This document shows positions 1 through 8,434 of a stretch of DNA of 64,000 nucleotides, in pieces. Location: the NCBI RefSeq assembly GCF_027853965.1, contig NZ_JAQGLB010000001.1, positions 372,001 to 436,000 of the forward strand. Reading direction: 5' to 3'. A program made the position numbers and the translations under genes. Under the pieces are notes generated by a model. That model saw only the letters and a list, made by a program, of their open reading frames with translations. It was not told the DNA's origin and made no database searches. Source of the DNA: Saccharopolyspora indica. Lineage in GTDB: Bacteria; Actinomycetota; Actinomycetes; Mycobacteriales; Pseudonocardiaceae. Position 1 is the first letter of the stretch; the number at the start of each line of letters is the position of its first letter.

Positions 1-128
1 GTCCGCCGCGGTGAGGTCTGCGACAGCGAGTACTCCAGGGCGTGCGCCACGGCGGGCACCCCGGCGGCCCAGGTCTTGGGCGGCGTGACCGAGAGCTCGT
101 CCTCGCTGGAACCGTCGAACCCGCTCAT
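1..128 (-). CDS. FdhF/YdeP-type molybdopterin oxidoreductase, N-terminal fragment
   Basis: Only the first 42 codons are inside the window; the gene runs off the left edge. The ATG is preceded by AGGGAG. The start of the protein contains K-T-W-A-A-G-V-P-A-V followed by A-L-E-Y, which matches the usual beginning of actinobacterial FdhF/YdeP family proteins (oxidoreductase alpha, molybdopterin subunit), just ahead of their F-D-C-P-G-C-A-W motif. The family binds a bis-MGD molybdenum cofactor and is related to formate dehydrogenase H, but its substrate is generally unknown. A second, complete member lies about 2.6 kb away beside moeA, so this is probably a paralogue in a molybdoenzyme region. The assignment rests on a short segment. 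Confidence 0.68.
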   Translation of the reverse strand, partial: MSGFDGSSEDELSVTPPKTWAAGVPAVAHALEYSLSQTSPRR

Positions 129-212
129 CCCGTGCTCCCTCGTCATTCGCCATCCGCGCTGGTCCAGCCAATGCCGCTCGCGCGCGGAAGTCAAAGAAGC
201 GGGGTCGATCAC

Positions 213-231
213 CTGATAGGCGCCGGCTATC
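213..231. promoter_or_regulatory. LysR-type T-N11-A palindrome upstream of the left-edge FdhF gene
   Basis: GATAG-N7-CTATC, giving the T-N11-A core typical of LysR operators. It lies 85 bp upstream of the left-edge FdhF-like start and 105 bp upstream of the divergent protease. The reverse complement of the site at 7307-7325 matches it at 16 of 19 positions (shared CTGATAGGCGC plus CTATC). The remaining sequence between 129 and 335 shows a possible -10 (TAGCTT, 324-329) for the protease and nothing else recognisable. Confidence 0.5.
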
Positions 232-335
232 TCACGACGAAACCCACCACCCGGCCATCCGGCCGAGTGTCCGGCATCACGAGCCGACCACAGGAAGCTG
301 ACAAGTTCTTGATCTCGGTTCCCTAGCTTGACCGC

Positions 336-1355
336 ATGATGAGCACGAAGGTGAAGGGCCTGGTCGCCGGGTGCGCGGCCCTGGCCGCGGGATCGCTGAC
401 CGTCCCGCTCGCCGCAGCCGGGTCCGTCGGTGAGCACCGCCTCGCCACCAGCGAGGCGGAACAGCAGGCGGTGCAGGACTACTGGACCCCGGAGCGCATC
501 GCCGCGCTCACCGAGCCCTCGTCGGACAACCCGCCCAAAGCCGGGCCGGACGGCGCACCGTGGACGACGCCGAACGCGCTGTCCAGGACCGTGGGCCGCC
601 TGTTCTTCACCGACCACGGCGAGGACGCGAGCTGCACCGCGACCGTGGTCGAGTCGGCCAACCGCAGCACGATCGTCACCGCCGGGCACTGCGTCAACAA
701 CACGGACCTGCTCGGCGAGAACAACCAGTGGTCGCAGAACGTGCTGTTCATCCCGGGCTATCACGACGGGCAGGCGCCGCACGGCCGGTTCACCGGCCGG
801 ATCGCGATTCTCGATGAGACCTGGCTGCACAACGACCAGCAGCACGGCGAGGTGTACGACGCCTACGACCAGGCCTTCGTGGTGCTCAACCCGGACGAGC
901 GCGGGCAGCGCGCCGAGGACGTCGTCGGCGCCGCCCAGCGCATCGGCTTCGGTGAGCCGGGTGCGGGCACCGCGACCTCGTTCGGATATCCGCGCGCGAC
1001 TTCGGATCCGGCGCGCGAGGGCCTGCCCGAGTACATCGGCGAGCGGCTCGCCCACTGCCGGGGACCGGCGAAGGAGGAGCACGGCACTCCCGAGCACCCC
1101 GCGGCTGCGAACCAGTGGGGAGTGGCCTGCACCATGGGCGGCGGTTCCAGCGGCGGCCCCCGGTTCTCCGAACTGAACATGACGACCGGGATCGGCACGG
1201 TCGTCGGCGACAACAGCCACAGCGCTTTCTTCGACGGCGGCGGGAACCCGTGCCCGCCCGGCGAGCAAGAAGGATGCACCCGGTACCTGGTGGGCCCGCA
1301 GTTCACCACCGAGATCACCGAACCGCTCTACCGGACGGCCGGAGGGGCGTGGTGA
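336..1355 (+). CDS. Secreted trypsin-like serine protease
   Basis: 339 residues. Residues 1-29 form a signal peptide: Lys near the start, an Ala/Gly/Leu-rich core, then L-A-A-A-G as a likely Sec cleavage region. The rest is a chymotrypsin-fold hydrolase: T-A-G-H-C carries catalytic His118, D178 in Y-D-Q-A-F-V-V is the likely Asp, and G-S-S-G-G-P carries nucleophile Ser272. Several cysteines (for example near residues 102, 119, 245 and 265) could form extracellular disulfides. The region between signal and catalytic domain (about residues 30-85) looks like a propeptide. An exported endopeptidase of the S1 family is well supported; the substrate cannot be told. It starts with two consecutive ATGs. 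It is not obviously co-transcribed with moeA, which follows after 160 bp. Confidence 0.88.
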   Translation: MMSTKVKGLVAGCAALAAGSLTVPLAAAGSVGEHRLATSEAEQQAVQDYWTPERIAALTEPSSDNPPKAGPDGAPWTTPNALSRTVGRLFFTDHGEDASCTATVVESANRSTIVTAGHCVNNTDLLGENNQWSQNVLFIPGYHDGQAPHGRFTGRIAILDETWLHNDQQHGEVYDAYDQAFVVLNPDERGQRAEDVVGAAQRIGFGEPGAGTATSFGYPRATSDPAREGLPEYIGERLAHCRGPAKEEHGTPEHPAAANQWGVACTMGGGSSGGPRFSELNMTTGIGTVVGDNSHSAFFDGGGNPCPPGEQEGCTRYLVGPQFTTEITEPLYRTAGGAW

Positions 1356-1376
1356 TCCACCTGAGAAGCACCGCCT

Positions 1377-1388
1377 ATCACCTGGTAG
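1377..1388. promoter_or_regulatory. ATCACCTGGTAG element upstream of moeA
   Basis: This 12-mer differs at one position from ATCACCTGATAG at 208-219, which overlaps the LysR-type palindrome in front of the left-edge FdhF gene. Both copies therefore precede molybdenum-related genes. The copy here lacks the full GATAG-N7-CTATC symmetry, so a shared regulator is only a possibility. Confidence 0.25.
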
Positions 1389-1517
1389 AACCTGCCGGTT
1401 GACCTGCCGTCCCGATGGGTGGAGGCTGGTCGTCGAGTGGCTCGCCGCAACGCCGCCACGTCCTCAGTGGACAATGGTCGGCGGCACCACGACCGACGAC
1501 CCGGCGCGAGGACTCCG

Positions 1518-2738
1518 ATGGACCTGGCAACCTCCACCAGCGGCACGCCGACCCAGCTGGGATCCCCGCCGACCTGGGACCAGGCGCGGGAAGCCGCCCG
1601 AAGCGCCGCGCGAGCGCTCCCCGCCACCACCCGGGAACTCTCCGCAGCACTCGGCCACGTGCTGGCCGAACCGCTGACGGCCCGCACCGACCTCCCGGCG
1701 TTCGACACGTCCGCAATGGACGGTTGGGCGGTGGCGGGACCAGGCCCGTGGCGCCTGCGGGACGGGCGGGTGCTCGCCGGTGCTCAGGCCGAGCCGCTCG
1801 CGGACGGCACCGCGCTGAGCATCGCCACCGGCGCCCAGCTCCCGCCGGGCACGACGGCCGTGCTGCGCCGCGAGCACGGCCAGGTCGACCCGTCGGGCAC
1901 CGCGCTGTCCGGCCGTTCACCGGCCCCGGGCCGCGACATCCGGCCGCGGGGCCAGGAATGCCGGCAAGGTCAATCGCTGCTCCCGCCCGGCACCGCGGTC
2001 ACGCCCGCGGTGCTGGGCCTGGCCGCCGCGGCCGGGCACGACCGGATCGCGGTCCACCGCCGCCCGGTGGTGGAACTGCTGGTGCTGGGCGATGAACTGC
2101 TCGACTCCGGTCCACCGCGGGAGGGCCGGGTCCGCGACGCGTTGAGCCCGCTGCTGGAACCCTGGCTGCGGTGCGGCGGCGAGCTGACCGGCAGCCGCCG
2201 CATCCCCGACGACTTCGACCTGCTGCGCACCGCGATCGCCGGTTCGGCGGCCGACGTGGTGGTCACCACCGGCGGCACGGCGGCCGGTCCGGCAGACTTC
2301 CTGCACCGGGTCCTCGCCGAGCTCGGCGCCCGGTTCCTGGTCGACTCGGTGGCCGTCCGCCCCGGCCACCCGATGCTGCTCGCCGAGCTCCCGCCCGCGC
2401 GCGACGGGCGCGCCCGGTGGCTGTCCGGGCTGCCGGGCAATCCGCTGGCAGCTGTGGCCGGAACCGCGACGCTGGTCCAGCCGCTGCTGGAGCGCCTCAA
2501 CGGCCGCGCGGAGGCCGAGCCGCGCGGGTTCACCGCCGCCGCGGACCTGCCGGGGCATCCGCGCGACACCAAGCTGCTGCCGGTCGAGCTCCGCGCGCGC
2601 ACCGCGACCGCCCTGCCCTTCGGCGGCCCCGCGATGCTGCGCGGGCTGGCGCTCTCCGACGGTCTCGCCGTCGTCCCGCCCGGTGGTCTCTCCGCCGGAT
2701 CGGCCGTCGAGGTGCTCGAAACGCCGCGCCCGTGGTGA
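1518..2738 (+). CDS. moeA: Molybdopterin molybdenumtransferase MoeA
   Basis: 406 residues from the ATG at 1518, chosen because a GCGAGGAC box precedes it and the protein then begins at the usual distance from the conserved F-D-T-S-A-M-D-G-W-A motif. MoeA inserts molybdate into adenylylated molybdopterin to give molybdenum cofactor in the cytoplasm. The MPT-binding MoCF domain is visible (G-D-E-L, then T-T-G-G-T-A-A-G, P-G-H-P and L-P-G-N-P), followed by the small C-terminal beta-barrel. It stands tail to tail with an FdhF-type molybdoenzyme and near the start of another, so it may be a dedicated cofactor-loading copy instead of the housekeeping one. The stop codons of the two convergent genes together form TGATCA. 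Confidence 0.88.
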   Translation: MDLATSTSGTPTQLGSPPTWDQAREAARSAARALPATTRELSAALGHVLAEPLTARTDLPAFDTSAMDGWAVAGPGPWRLRDGRVLAGAQAEPLADGTALSIATGAQLPPGTTAVLRREHGQVDPSGTALSGRSPAPGRDIRPRGQECRQGQSLLPPGTAVTPAVLGLAAAAGHDRIAVHRRPVVELLVLGDELLDSGPPREGRVRDALSPLLEPWLRCGGELTGSRRIPDDFDLLRTAIAGSAADVVVTTGGTAAGPADFLHRVLAELGARFLVDSVAVRPGHPMLLAELPPARDGRARWLSGLPGNPLAAVAGTATLVQPLLERLNGRAEAEPRGFTAAADLPGHPRDTKLLPVELRARTATALPFGGPAMLRGLALSDGLAVVPPGGLSAGSAVEVLETPRPW

Positions 2739-5012
2739 TCAGGCGGACGGTTCGACGGTCACCGCGACGTGCTTCATGATCGGCTGATCGCTCTGGGTGC
2801 TGTAGTCGCCGAGGGCGCACAGCACGTTCATCTCCGGCATGTAGCCCGCGGCGCAGCCGCGCGGGATGTCGTAGGGGATCGCCTGGTAGCGGTTCAGCGT
2901 GCGGGTGCTGCCGTCGCGGGCCGTGCTGGTGATGTCGACGCGGTCGAACTCGCCGATGCCCCGGTCGCGCATGTCCTCGGCGTTCATGAAGATCAGCGTG
3001 CGCAGGTTCTTGATGCCGCGGTAGCGGTCGTCGTCGGAGTAGATCGTGGTGTTCCACTGGTCGTGCGAGCGCATCGTGCCCAGCGCCAGCACTCCGTCGG
3101 CCGGGACGACGTCGGGCAGCTCCGCGGTGGAGAACTCCGCGCGCCCGGACGGGGTGTGGAAGATCAGCTCGCGGGCGGGCTGCCGGATGCGGAACCCCAG
3201 CGGCAGCCGGACCCGCCGGTTGAAGTCCTCGAACCCGTCCAGGACCTGCGCCATCGTGTCGCGGATCCGGTCGTAGTCCTCGACGTAGCGCTGCCACGGG
3301 GTGCGGCTGCCCGGCAGCGCCGCGGCGGCGAGCCCGGCGATGATGGCCGGTTCCGAGAGCAGGTGCGGTGAGGCGGGGCGCTTCATGCCGCGCGAGAGGT
3401 GGACCATGCTCATCGAGTCCTCCACCGACGTGGACTGCAGCCCGCCGCGCTGGTGGTCCTTCTCGGTGCGCCCCAGGCAGGGCAGGATCAGCGCCTGCTC
3501 GCCGTGCACCAGGTGGCTGCGGTTGAGCTTGGTGCTGACCTGCACGGTCAGCGCGCACTTGCGCAGCGCGGCGAAGGTGTGCGGCGTGTCCGGCGCGGCG
3601 AGCGCGAAGTTGCCGCCCATGCCGACGAAGACCTTCACCTCGCCGCGGTGCATCGCCTCGATGGTGCCGATCGTGTCCAGCCCGTGGGCCCGCGGCGGCT
3701 CGATCCCGCAGACCTCGGCCAGCCGGTCCAGGAACGCCTCGTCCGGGCGGTGGTCGATGCCGCAGGTCCGGTTGCCCTGCACGTTGCTGTGCCCGCGCAC
3801 CGGCGACGGCCCGGCGCCCTCCCGGCCCAGGTTCCCGCGCAGCAGCAGCAAGTTCACGATCTCGCGGACGGTGTCGACGCCGTGCTCGTGCTGGGTGATG
3901 CCCAGGCACCAGCTGAAGATGCTCCGGTCGGCCTCGCAGTAGACGCGGGCGGCCGCGGTGATCACCGCGCGGCTGACGCCGGACTGGCGCTCGATCTCCG
4001 GCCACGGCGTGGCCTCGCACAGCGCGCGGTAGTCGTCGAAACCGGTGGTGTGGCGGTCGACGAACTCCGCGTCGACGGCCTTCGGATCGTGCTCGGCCTC
4101 CTCGAACACGGCCTTCGCCATGCCGCGCACCAGCGCCATGTCGCCGCCGATGCGCGGCTGGACGTTCAGCGTGCTGGTGCGGGTGGCCTTGAAGGTGGCC
4201 ATCCGGGCGAAGTCGTGCGGGATGATCGTGCGCGTGGCCGCGGCCTCCACCAGCGGGTTGATGTGCACGATCTGCGCACCCCTGCGGTAGGCCTCGGCCA
4301 GCGAGGTGAGCATCCTGGGCGCGTTGGAAGCGGCGTTGACGCCCAGGATGAACAGGGCGTCGGTCATCTCCCAGTCCTTGAGGTCGACCGTGCCCTTGCC
4401 GGTGCCCAGGGACGCCTGCAGGGCCCGGCCGCTGGCCTCGTGGCACATGTTCGAGCAGTCCGGCAGGTTGTTCGTGCCGAACTCCCGCGCCATCAGCTGG
4501 TACAGGAACGTCGCCTCGTTGCCGAGGCGCCCGGAGGTGTAGAACGACGCCTGGTCGGGGCTGTCCAGCTCGGCCATCGCGCGGCCGAAGAGCGCGAAGG
4601 CCTCCGGCCAGGAGATCGGGACGTAGCGGTCGATTCCCGGGTCGTAGCGCAGCGGCTCGGTCAGCCGGCCCTGGTCCTCCAGCTCGAAGTCGCTCCACTC
4701 CGACAGCTCCGCGACGGTGTGCGCGGCGAAGAACTCCGCGCCGACCCGCTTGCGGGTCATCTCCCAGGTCACGTGCTTGATGCCGTTCTCGCAGATGTCC
4801 AGGTGCAGGCCCTTGGTGTCGTCCGGCCACGCGCAGCCGGGGCAGTCGAAGCCGCCGTTCTCGTGGTTCATCCGCATGATCGCCCGCGGCCCGTCGACCA
4901 GCTCGCGCTCGCGGACCAGGAACTCGGTCACGCTCCTGGCGGCGCCCCAGCCCGCGGCGGGGTGGTGGTAGGGCCGGAACTCCGGCTGCTCTCCGCTGGT
5001 CCGCTCGTCCAT
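2739..5012 (-). CDS. FdhF/YdeP family molybdopterin-dependent oxidoreductase
   Basis: 757 residues. ATG at 5012 preceded by GGAGG (written on the minus strand); an upstream ATG in frame has no ribosome site. The N-terminus has W-G-A, G-G-F-D-C-P-G-C-A-W-P, the signature of the YdeP/FdhF branch of the DMSO reductase superfamily, and later N-M-C-H-E-A-S-G and G-N-A-A-type cofactor-domain motifs. The C-terminal domain (about 630-757) is the MGD-binding beta-barrel, with R-S-H-D-Q-W-N-T-T. There is no in-frame UGA, so no selenocysteine. A formate- or thiosulfate-type redox function is possible, but the family substrate is not settled. Convergent and abutting with moeA, which supplies its cofactor chemistry. 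Confidence 0.85.
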   Translation of the reverse strand: MDERTSGEQPEFRPYHHPAAGWGAARSVTEFLVRERELVDGPRAIMRMNHENGGFDCPGCAWPDDTKGLHLDICENGIKHVTWEMTRKRVGAEFFAAHTVAELSEWSDFELEDQGRLTEPLRYDPGIDRYVPISWPEAFALFGRAMAELDSPDQASFYTSGRLGNEATFLYQLMAREFGTNNLPDCSNMCHEASGRALQASLGTGKGTVDLKDWEMTDALFILGVNAASNAPRMLTSLAEAYRRGAQIVHINPLVEAAATRTIIPHDFARMATFKATRTSTLNVQPRIGGDMALVRGMAKAVFEEAEHDPKAVDAEFVDRHTTGFDDYRALCEATPWPEIERQSGVSRAVITAAARVYCEADRSIFSWCLGITQHEHGVDTVREIVNLLLLRGNLGREGAGPSPVRGHSNVQGNRTCGIDHRPDEAFLDRLAEVCGIEPPRAHGLDTIGTIEAMHRGEVKVFVGMGGNFALAAPDTPHTFAALRKCALTVQVSTKLNRSHLVHGEQALILPCLGRTEKDHQRGGLQSTSVEDSMSMVHLSRGMKRPASPHLLSEPAIIAGLAAAALPGSRTPWQRYVEDYDRIRDTMAQVLDGFEDFNRRVRLPLGFRIRQPARELIFHTPSGRAEFSTAELPDVVPADGVLALGTMRSHDQWNTTIYSDDDRYRGIKNLRTLIFMNAEDMRDRGIGEFDRVDITSTARDGSTRTLNRYQAIPYDIPRGCAAGYMPEMNVLCALGDYSTQSDQPIMKHVAVTVEPSA

Positions 5013-5149
5013 CACGCGCTCCTGCCCTCCGGCGTCCGACCCCCGCATCCCACCACCGCGAACGCACCTCGGCAAAGCGAGTCACGCGCTGCGCCGCGCC
5101 GGGCGTTCCGCGCACGATGGGGGAGCGCGACCACGGAGGAGGACCGGAG

Positions 5150-5617
5150 ATGACCGAGCAGCTGCCGGAGCGGGCCCGCGCTCAGCTGGAGGCGGAACTC
5201 GCGACGCTGCGGGAGCGCCGCCGCTCGCTCGCCGCCGCGATGCAGGAGCAGGAGAGCGACGTCGGGGACCGCGCCGACGAGGCCAACGCGCTGGAGAGCG
5301 GCGACGACCTGGCCGCGGTCGACGACCGGATCAGGACGGTGAACGAGCTGCTGGCCGGTGGCCCCGAGCAGCCACCGGGCCGGGTTCCCGACGGCACCGC
5401 GGCCACCCTGCGGTTCGACGACGGCACCGAGCAGGCGGTGCGGGTGGTGGCGATCCCCGAGGAGATCGCGGCCGGTCAGCAGGACATCACCGTGACCACC
5501 GACAGCCCGCTGGGCTTGGCGCTCGCCGGGCGCCGCGCGGGCGACACCATCCGCTACACGACACCGGCGGGCGAAGTGCGCGCCCGAGTCGTCTCCCTGG
5601 ACCTCCCCGGCGGCTGA
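5150..5617 (+). CDS. GreA/GreB-type transcript cleavage factor family protein
   Basis: 155 residues, ATG at 5150 after a strong GGAGGA. Residues 8-75 are an acidic/basic coiled coil (E-R-A-R-A-Q-L-E-A-E-L, R-E-R-R-R-S-L). Residues about 85-155 form the FKBP-like GreA/B C-terminal domain, with the family hallmark S-P-L-G-L-A-L-A-G-R-R-A-G-D and a closing Y-T-T-P-A-G-E-V. Such proteins bind the RNA polymerase secondary channel, or are Gre homologues with altered function. It lacks the length and typical N-terminus of the housekeeping GreA, so it may be a paralogue. The next gene begins 3 bp after its stop. Confidence 0.78.
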   Translation: MTEQLPERARAQLEAELATLRERRRSLAAAMQEQESDVGDRADEANALESGDDLAAVDDRIRTVNELLAGGPEQPPGRVPDGTAATLRFDDGTEQAVRVVAIPEEIAAGQQDITVTTDSPLGLALAGRRAGDTIRYTTPAGEVRARVVSLDLPGG

Positions 5618-5620
5618 GCC

Positions 5621-6184
5621 TTGGCCGCACCGACCGAACCGGAGGTGCTGACCTTCGGCCACGGCACCGCCGACGCGGCGACCATGACCGGGCTGCTGCG
5701 CGGCGCCGGGATCCGCGAGCTGGTCGACGTGCGCACCGCACCCGGCAGCAGGCGCAACCCCGACGCCGCCCGGGCGGCTATGTCGCGCTGGGTGCCCGAG
5801 CAGGGCATCGGCTACCGCTGGGAATCGCGGCTCGGCGGCTGGCGCCGGGCGCACGCGGACGGCCCGGACACCGCGCTGCGCAACCGCTCCTTCGCCGGCT
5901 ACGCCGAGCACATGCGCACCGCTGGTTTCCGGGCCGCCGTCGACGAACTGCTCACCGGCGCGGCCGCCGAGATGACTGCGGTGATGTGCGCCGAATCGCT
6001 GTGGTGGCGCTGCCACCGCAAGATGATCGCCGACTACCTGACGCTGGTGCGCGGGGTGGCGGTCGGGCACCTGATGCACGACGGGAAGGTCCGCCCGCAC
6101 CGCCCGAGCCCGGAAGCCCGCCTGCTCCCGGAACGGGGCGTGCTCATCTACGACGCTGGCCAGCGCCCGCTCGACGCCGGATGA
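5621..6184 (+). CDS. DUF488 family protein
   Basis: 187 residues from a TTG start placed directly after the Gre-like stop, implying translational coupling. The DUF488 pattern is clear: T-F-G-H-G-T near the N-terminus, then V-D-V-R-T-A-P-G-S-R and N-P, C-A-E-S-L-W-W-R-C-H-R and a final H-L-(x)-H region. The paired C-A-E...C-H-R cysteines and histidine are the conserved, probably metal- or nucleic-acid-related residues of the family, whose biochemical role is unknown. The last 41 bp overlap the convergent FUSC gene. Confidence 0.83.
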   Translation: MAAPTEPEVLTFGHGTADAATMTGLLRGAGIRELVDVRTAPGSRRNPDAARAAMSRWVPEQGIGYRWESRLGGWRRAHADGPDTALRNRSFAGYAEHMRTAGFRAAVDELLTGAAAEMTAVMCAESLWWRCHRKMIADYLTLVRGVAVGHLMHDGKVRPHRPSPEARLLPERGVLIYDAGQRPLDAG

Positions 6185-7163
6185 CGATCGCCGCCGCGAT
6201 CCCGGCGGTGACGCCGATCAGCGTGTCGACCGCGCGGTCCCGGAGCATGATCAGCGGATCGGCCGGTGCGGCCAGGTCGGTCATCAGCATGATCAGCGGG
6301 GTGAAGAACCCCAGCGCCAGCCCGTAGTGGCGGGCCATGAACAGCTCGGTGGGGAACAGCAGGACCACCACGACGACGGCCAGCGCCGTGGCGGGCAGGT
6401 CGGGCAGCAGCACCAGGGCGGTGATCGCGAGCCCGGCGAAGGTGCCCAGCACGCGGTGGATCCCGCGGTGCACGATGCCGCCGATCCCGGGAGCCCACCG
6501 GTCGCGCACGCCGACGACCGCCAGCGGAACGGCCGCGGAGGCCATCGCCCAGTTGGCGTGGTCGATGCCGAGGAGCAGCCCGACCGCACCAGCGGCGGAA
6601 ACGGCCACCGCGTAGCGGGCCGCGTGGACCAGCGCGCCCGGCCCGCGCTCCACCTGGCGGCGGCCGGCGGGCTCGCGGGAGCGCACGGCACCGGCGACGC
6701 TGACCAGCAGGCACAGCAGCGCGGTCGCGGCGCAGATCGAGATCGCCGCCCACGGCGCGACCCGGCCCGCGGGAACGGTCGCGGTGGCACCCAGCGCGAA
6801 GATCCCGAAGAACGGCCCGGCAGGCCGGAGCCCGAGGCGGTCGGCCAGCAGCGACCACGCCGAAGCGCACCCGGCCACGGTCACCACCAGCACCCACGCG
6901 GGAGCGTGCGCGCCGGCGAGCGCAACACCCGCGCTCACCCCGCTGAGCAGCACCGCGCCCGCCTGGGCCTGGTGCGCGATGCGCAGCCGGTCGGATTCGC
7001 CCCGGCCGTACATGCCGGTGAAGGACCCGAAGACGGCGTAGATGATCAGGTCGGGACGCCCGGCCACGAGCAGGGCGAAGCCGGGGACGAAGAGCGCGGC
7101 GGCGACCCGCAGCGCGTGCCGGTGGTCCTCCGCCGCGGGGCGGATCAGCACCTGGGCGGGCAA
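6144..7163 (-). CDS. FUSC-family integral membrane protein
   Basis: 339 residues. Start chosen at TTG 7163 because GGAGG lies 6 nt upstream; GTG 7151 is a second option. The protein is almost entirely hydrophobic, with two blocks of about five to six membrane helices (residues about 20-150 and 190-325) separated by an Arg-rich linker, as in the FUSC superfamily of aromatic acid/fusaric acid exporters. The family usually forms an inner membrane efflux component. It is divergently transcribed from a LysR regulator, the usual arrangement for an inducible exporter. Its 3' end overlaps the DUF488 gene by 41 bp on the other strand. Confidence 0.78.
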   Translation of the reverse strand: MPAQVLIRPAAEDHRHALRVAAALFVPGFALLVAGRPDLIIYAVFGSFTGMYGRGESDRLRIAHQAQAGAVLLSGVSAGVALAGAHAPAWVLVVTVAGCASAWSLLADRLGLRPAGPFFGIFALGATATVPAGRVAPWAAISICAATALLCLLVSVAGAVRSREPAGRRQVERGPGALVHAARYAVAVSAAGAVGLLLGIDHANWAMASAAVPLAVVGVRDRWAPGIGGIVHRGIHRVLGTFAGLAITALVLLPDLPATALAVVVVVLLFPTELFMARHYGLALGFFTPLIMLMTDLAAPADPLIMLRDRAVDTLIGVTAGIAAAIVIRRRAGAGQRRR

Positions 7164-7306
7164 GCGAACCCTCCGATCGTCCTCCGCGGCGGTGCCGCGG
7201 CCGGAAGGCGGCGATGCCGCGACGGCGGCCCACCTCGGCCCTGCTCCTCGCCGTCGAGTCTGGCCGACCCCCGGCGGCCGCGTCCAAGCGGAAGTTCCGA
7301 GGCACC

Positions 7307-7325
7307 GATAGACCGCGCCTATCAG
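7307..7325. promoter_or_regulatory. LysR-type T-N11-A palindrome between FUSC and LysR genes
   Basis: GATAG-N7-CTATC, 34 bp upstream of the LysR start and 144 bp upstream of the divergent FUSC start. Sits where an autoregulated LysR protein would bind. Its reverse complement shares 16 of 19 bases with the site at 213-231. Confidence 0.6.
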
Positions 7326-7358
7326 CCGAGATGGGCCCGGCGCGTGGTCGAATGGGCC

Positions 7359-8279
7359 ATGCTCTTCCGCCAGCTCGAATACTTCGTCGCGCTCGCCCGC
7401 GAGCGCCACTTCGCCCGCGCCGCGGCAGCCTGCCACGTCTCCCAGCCGGCGCTGTCGGAGGCCATCCGCAAGCTGGAGCAGGAGCTGAAGGTGCCGCTGG
7501 TCCGCCGCGGGCGCAGCTTCGAGGGCCTCACCCCGGAAGGCGAGCGCCTCGTGCTGTGGGCGCGGCGCATCCTGGCCGACCACGACTCGCTCAAGCAGGA
7601 GGTCACCGCGCTGCAGACCGGCCTCACCGGGGAACTGCGGATGGGCGTGATCCCGGCGGCGGCGAGCACGGTCGCGCTGCTCACCGACCCGTTCTGCGCC
7701 GAGCACCCGCTGGTGCGCGTGCAGCTGGAGACGAGCCTGCGCTCCTCGGAGATCATCGACCGGATCCGCCGGTTCGAGCTGGACGCCGGGGTGATCTACC
7801 CGCACGGGCTCCACACCACCGATCTCGTGGTCACCCCGCTCTACGAGGAGCAGCACGTGCTCGTCGCCAGCGGCGAGCTGCTCACCGGCCACGCAGGCAC
7901 CATCGGCTGGGCGGACGCGCTGGAGCTGCCGATGTGCCTGCTCACCCAGGGAATGCGCGGGCGCCAGCTGATCGACGACGCGCTCGCGGCCCGGGGCCTG
8001 GTGGTGGCACCGCGGCTCGAAGCCGACTCCGTGGTGTCGCTGCTCGCCCACGTCGGCACCGGCCGCTGGGCGAGCATCGTGCCGCACACCTGGATCCGCA
8101 CCGTGCGCCCACCGGCCGGTGCGCGCGTGCTGGAGCTGCGCGACCCGTCGGTGACCGCCGAGATCGCGCTCGTCACCAGCGCGGTGGAGCCCGGATCGGT
8201 GCTCACCAGAGCCCTGGTGCAGGTCGCGCGGACCGTTCGCGCCACCGCCTCGTTCGACCACGGCACCGCGACCAGCTGA
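7359..8279 (+). CDS. LysR family transcriptional regulator
   Basis: 306 residues, typical LysR length. The N-terminal winged helix reads L-F-R-Q-L-E-Y-F-V-A-L-A-R-E, then A-A-A-C-H-V-S-Q-P-A-L-S-E-A-I as recognition helix, followed by the linker helix to about residue 85. Residues about 90-300 are the effector-binding domain (G-E-L-R-M-G-V-I-P). Divergence from the FUSC permease suggests that it controls this exporter in response to a small, perhaps aromatic, effector. The palindrome immediately upstream recurs in front of the left-edge FdhF gene, so that gene may be in its regulon too. Confidence 0.87.
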   Translation: MLFRQLEYFVALARERHFARAAAACHVSQPALSEAIRKLEQELKVPLVRRGRSFEGLTPEGERLVLWARRILADHDSLKQEVTALQTGLTGELRMGVIPAAASTVALLTDPFCAEHPLVRVQLETSLRSSEIIDRIRRFELDAGVIYPHGLHTTDLVVTPLYEEQHVLVASGELLTGHAGTIGWADALELPMCLLTQGMRGRQLIDDALAARGLVVAPRLEADSVVSLLAHVGTGRWASIVPHTWIRTVRPPAGARVLELRDPSVTAEIALVTSAVEPGSVLTRALVQVARTVRATASFDHGTATS

Positions 8280-8434
8280 CATCGGCGCGGCCTGTCGAGC
8301 GGTCGGGAACGCGTCTTGGACGCCGCGAGCACCCTCGCCGCAGAATCGGCTCGAGTCGTGATGTTGCCGGAGGTGCTGCATGCTTCCCGCGAATCGCGAC
8401 CGCAGTGCGTGCGACGACGTTGTGGAGGACCGGC

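Noticed and set aside
2739..5012. Selenocysteine-containing formate dehydrogenase
   Set aside because: No in-frame TGA and no SECIS-like need; the protein belongs to the YdeP/FdhF branch without that site.
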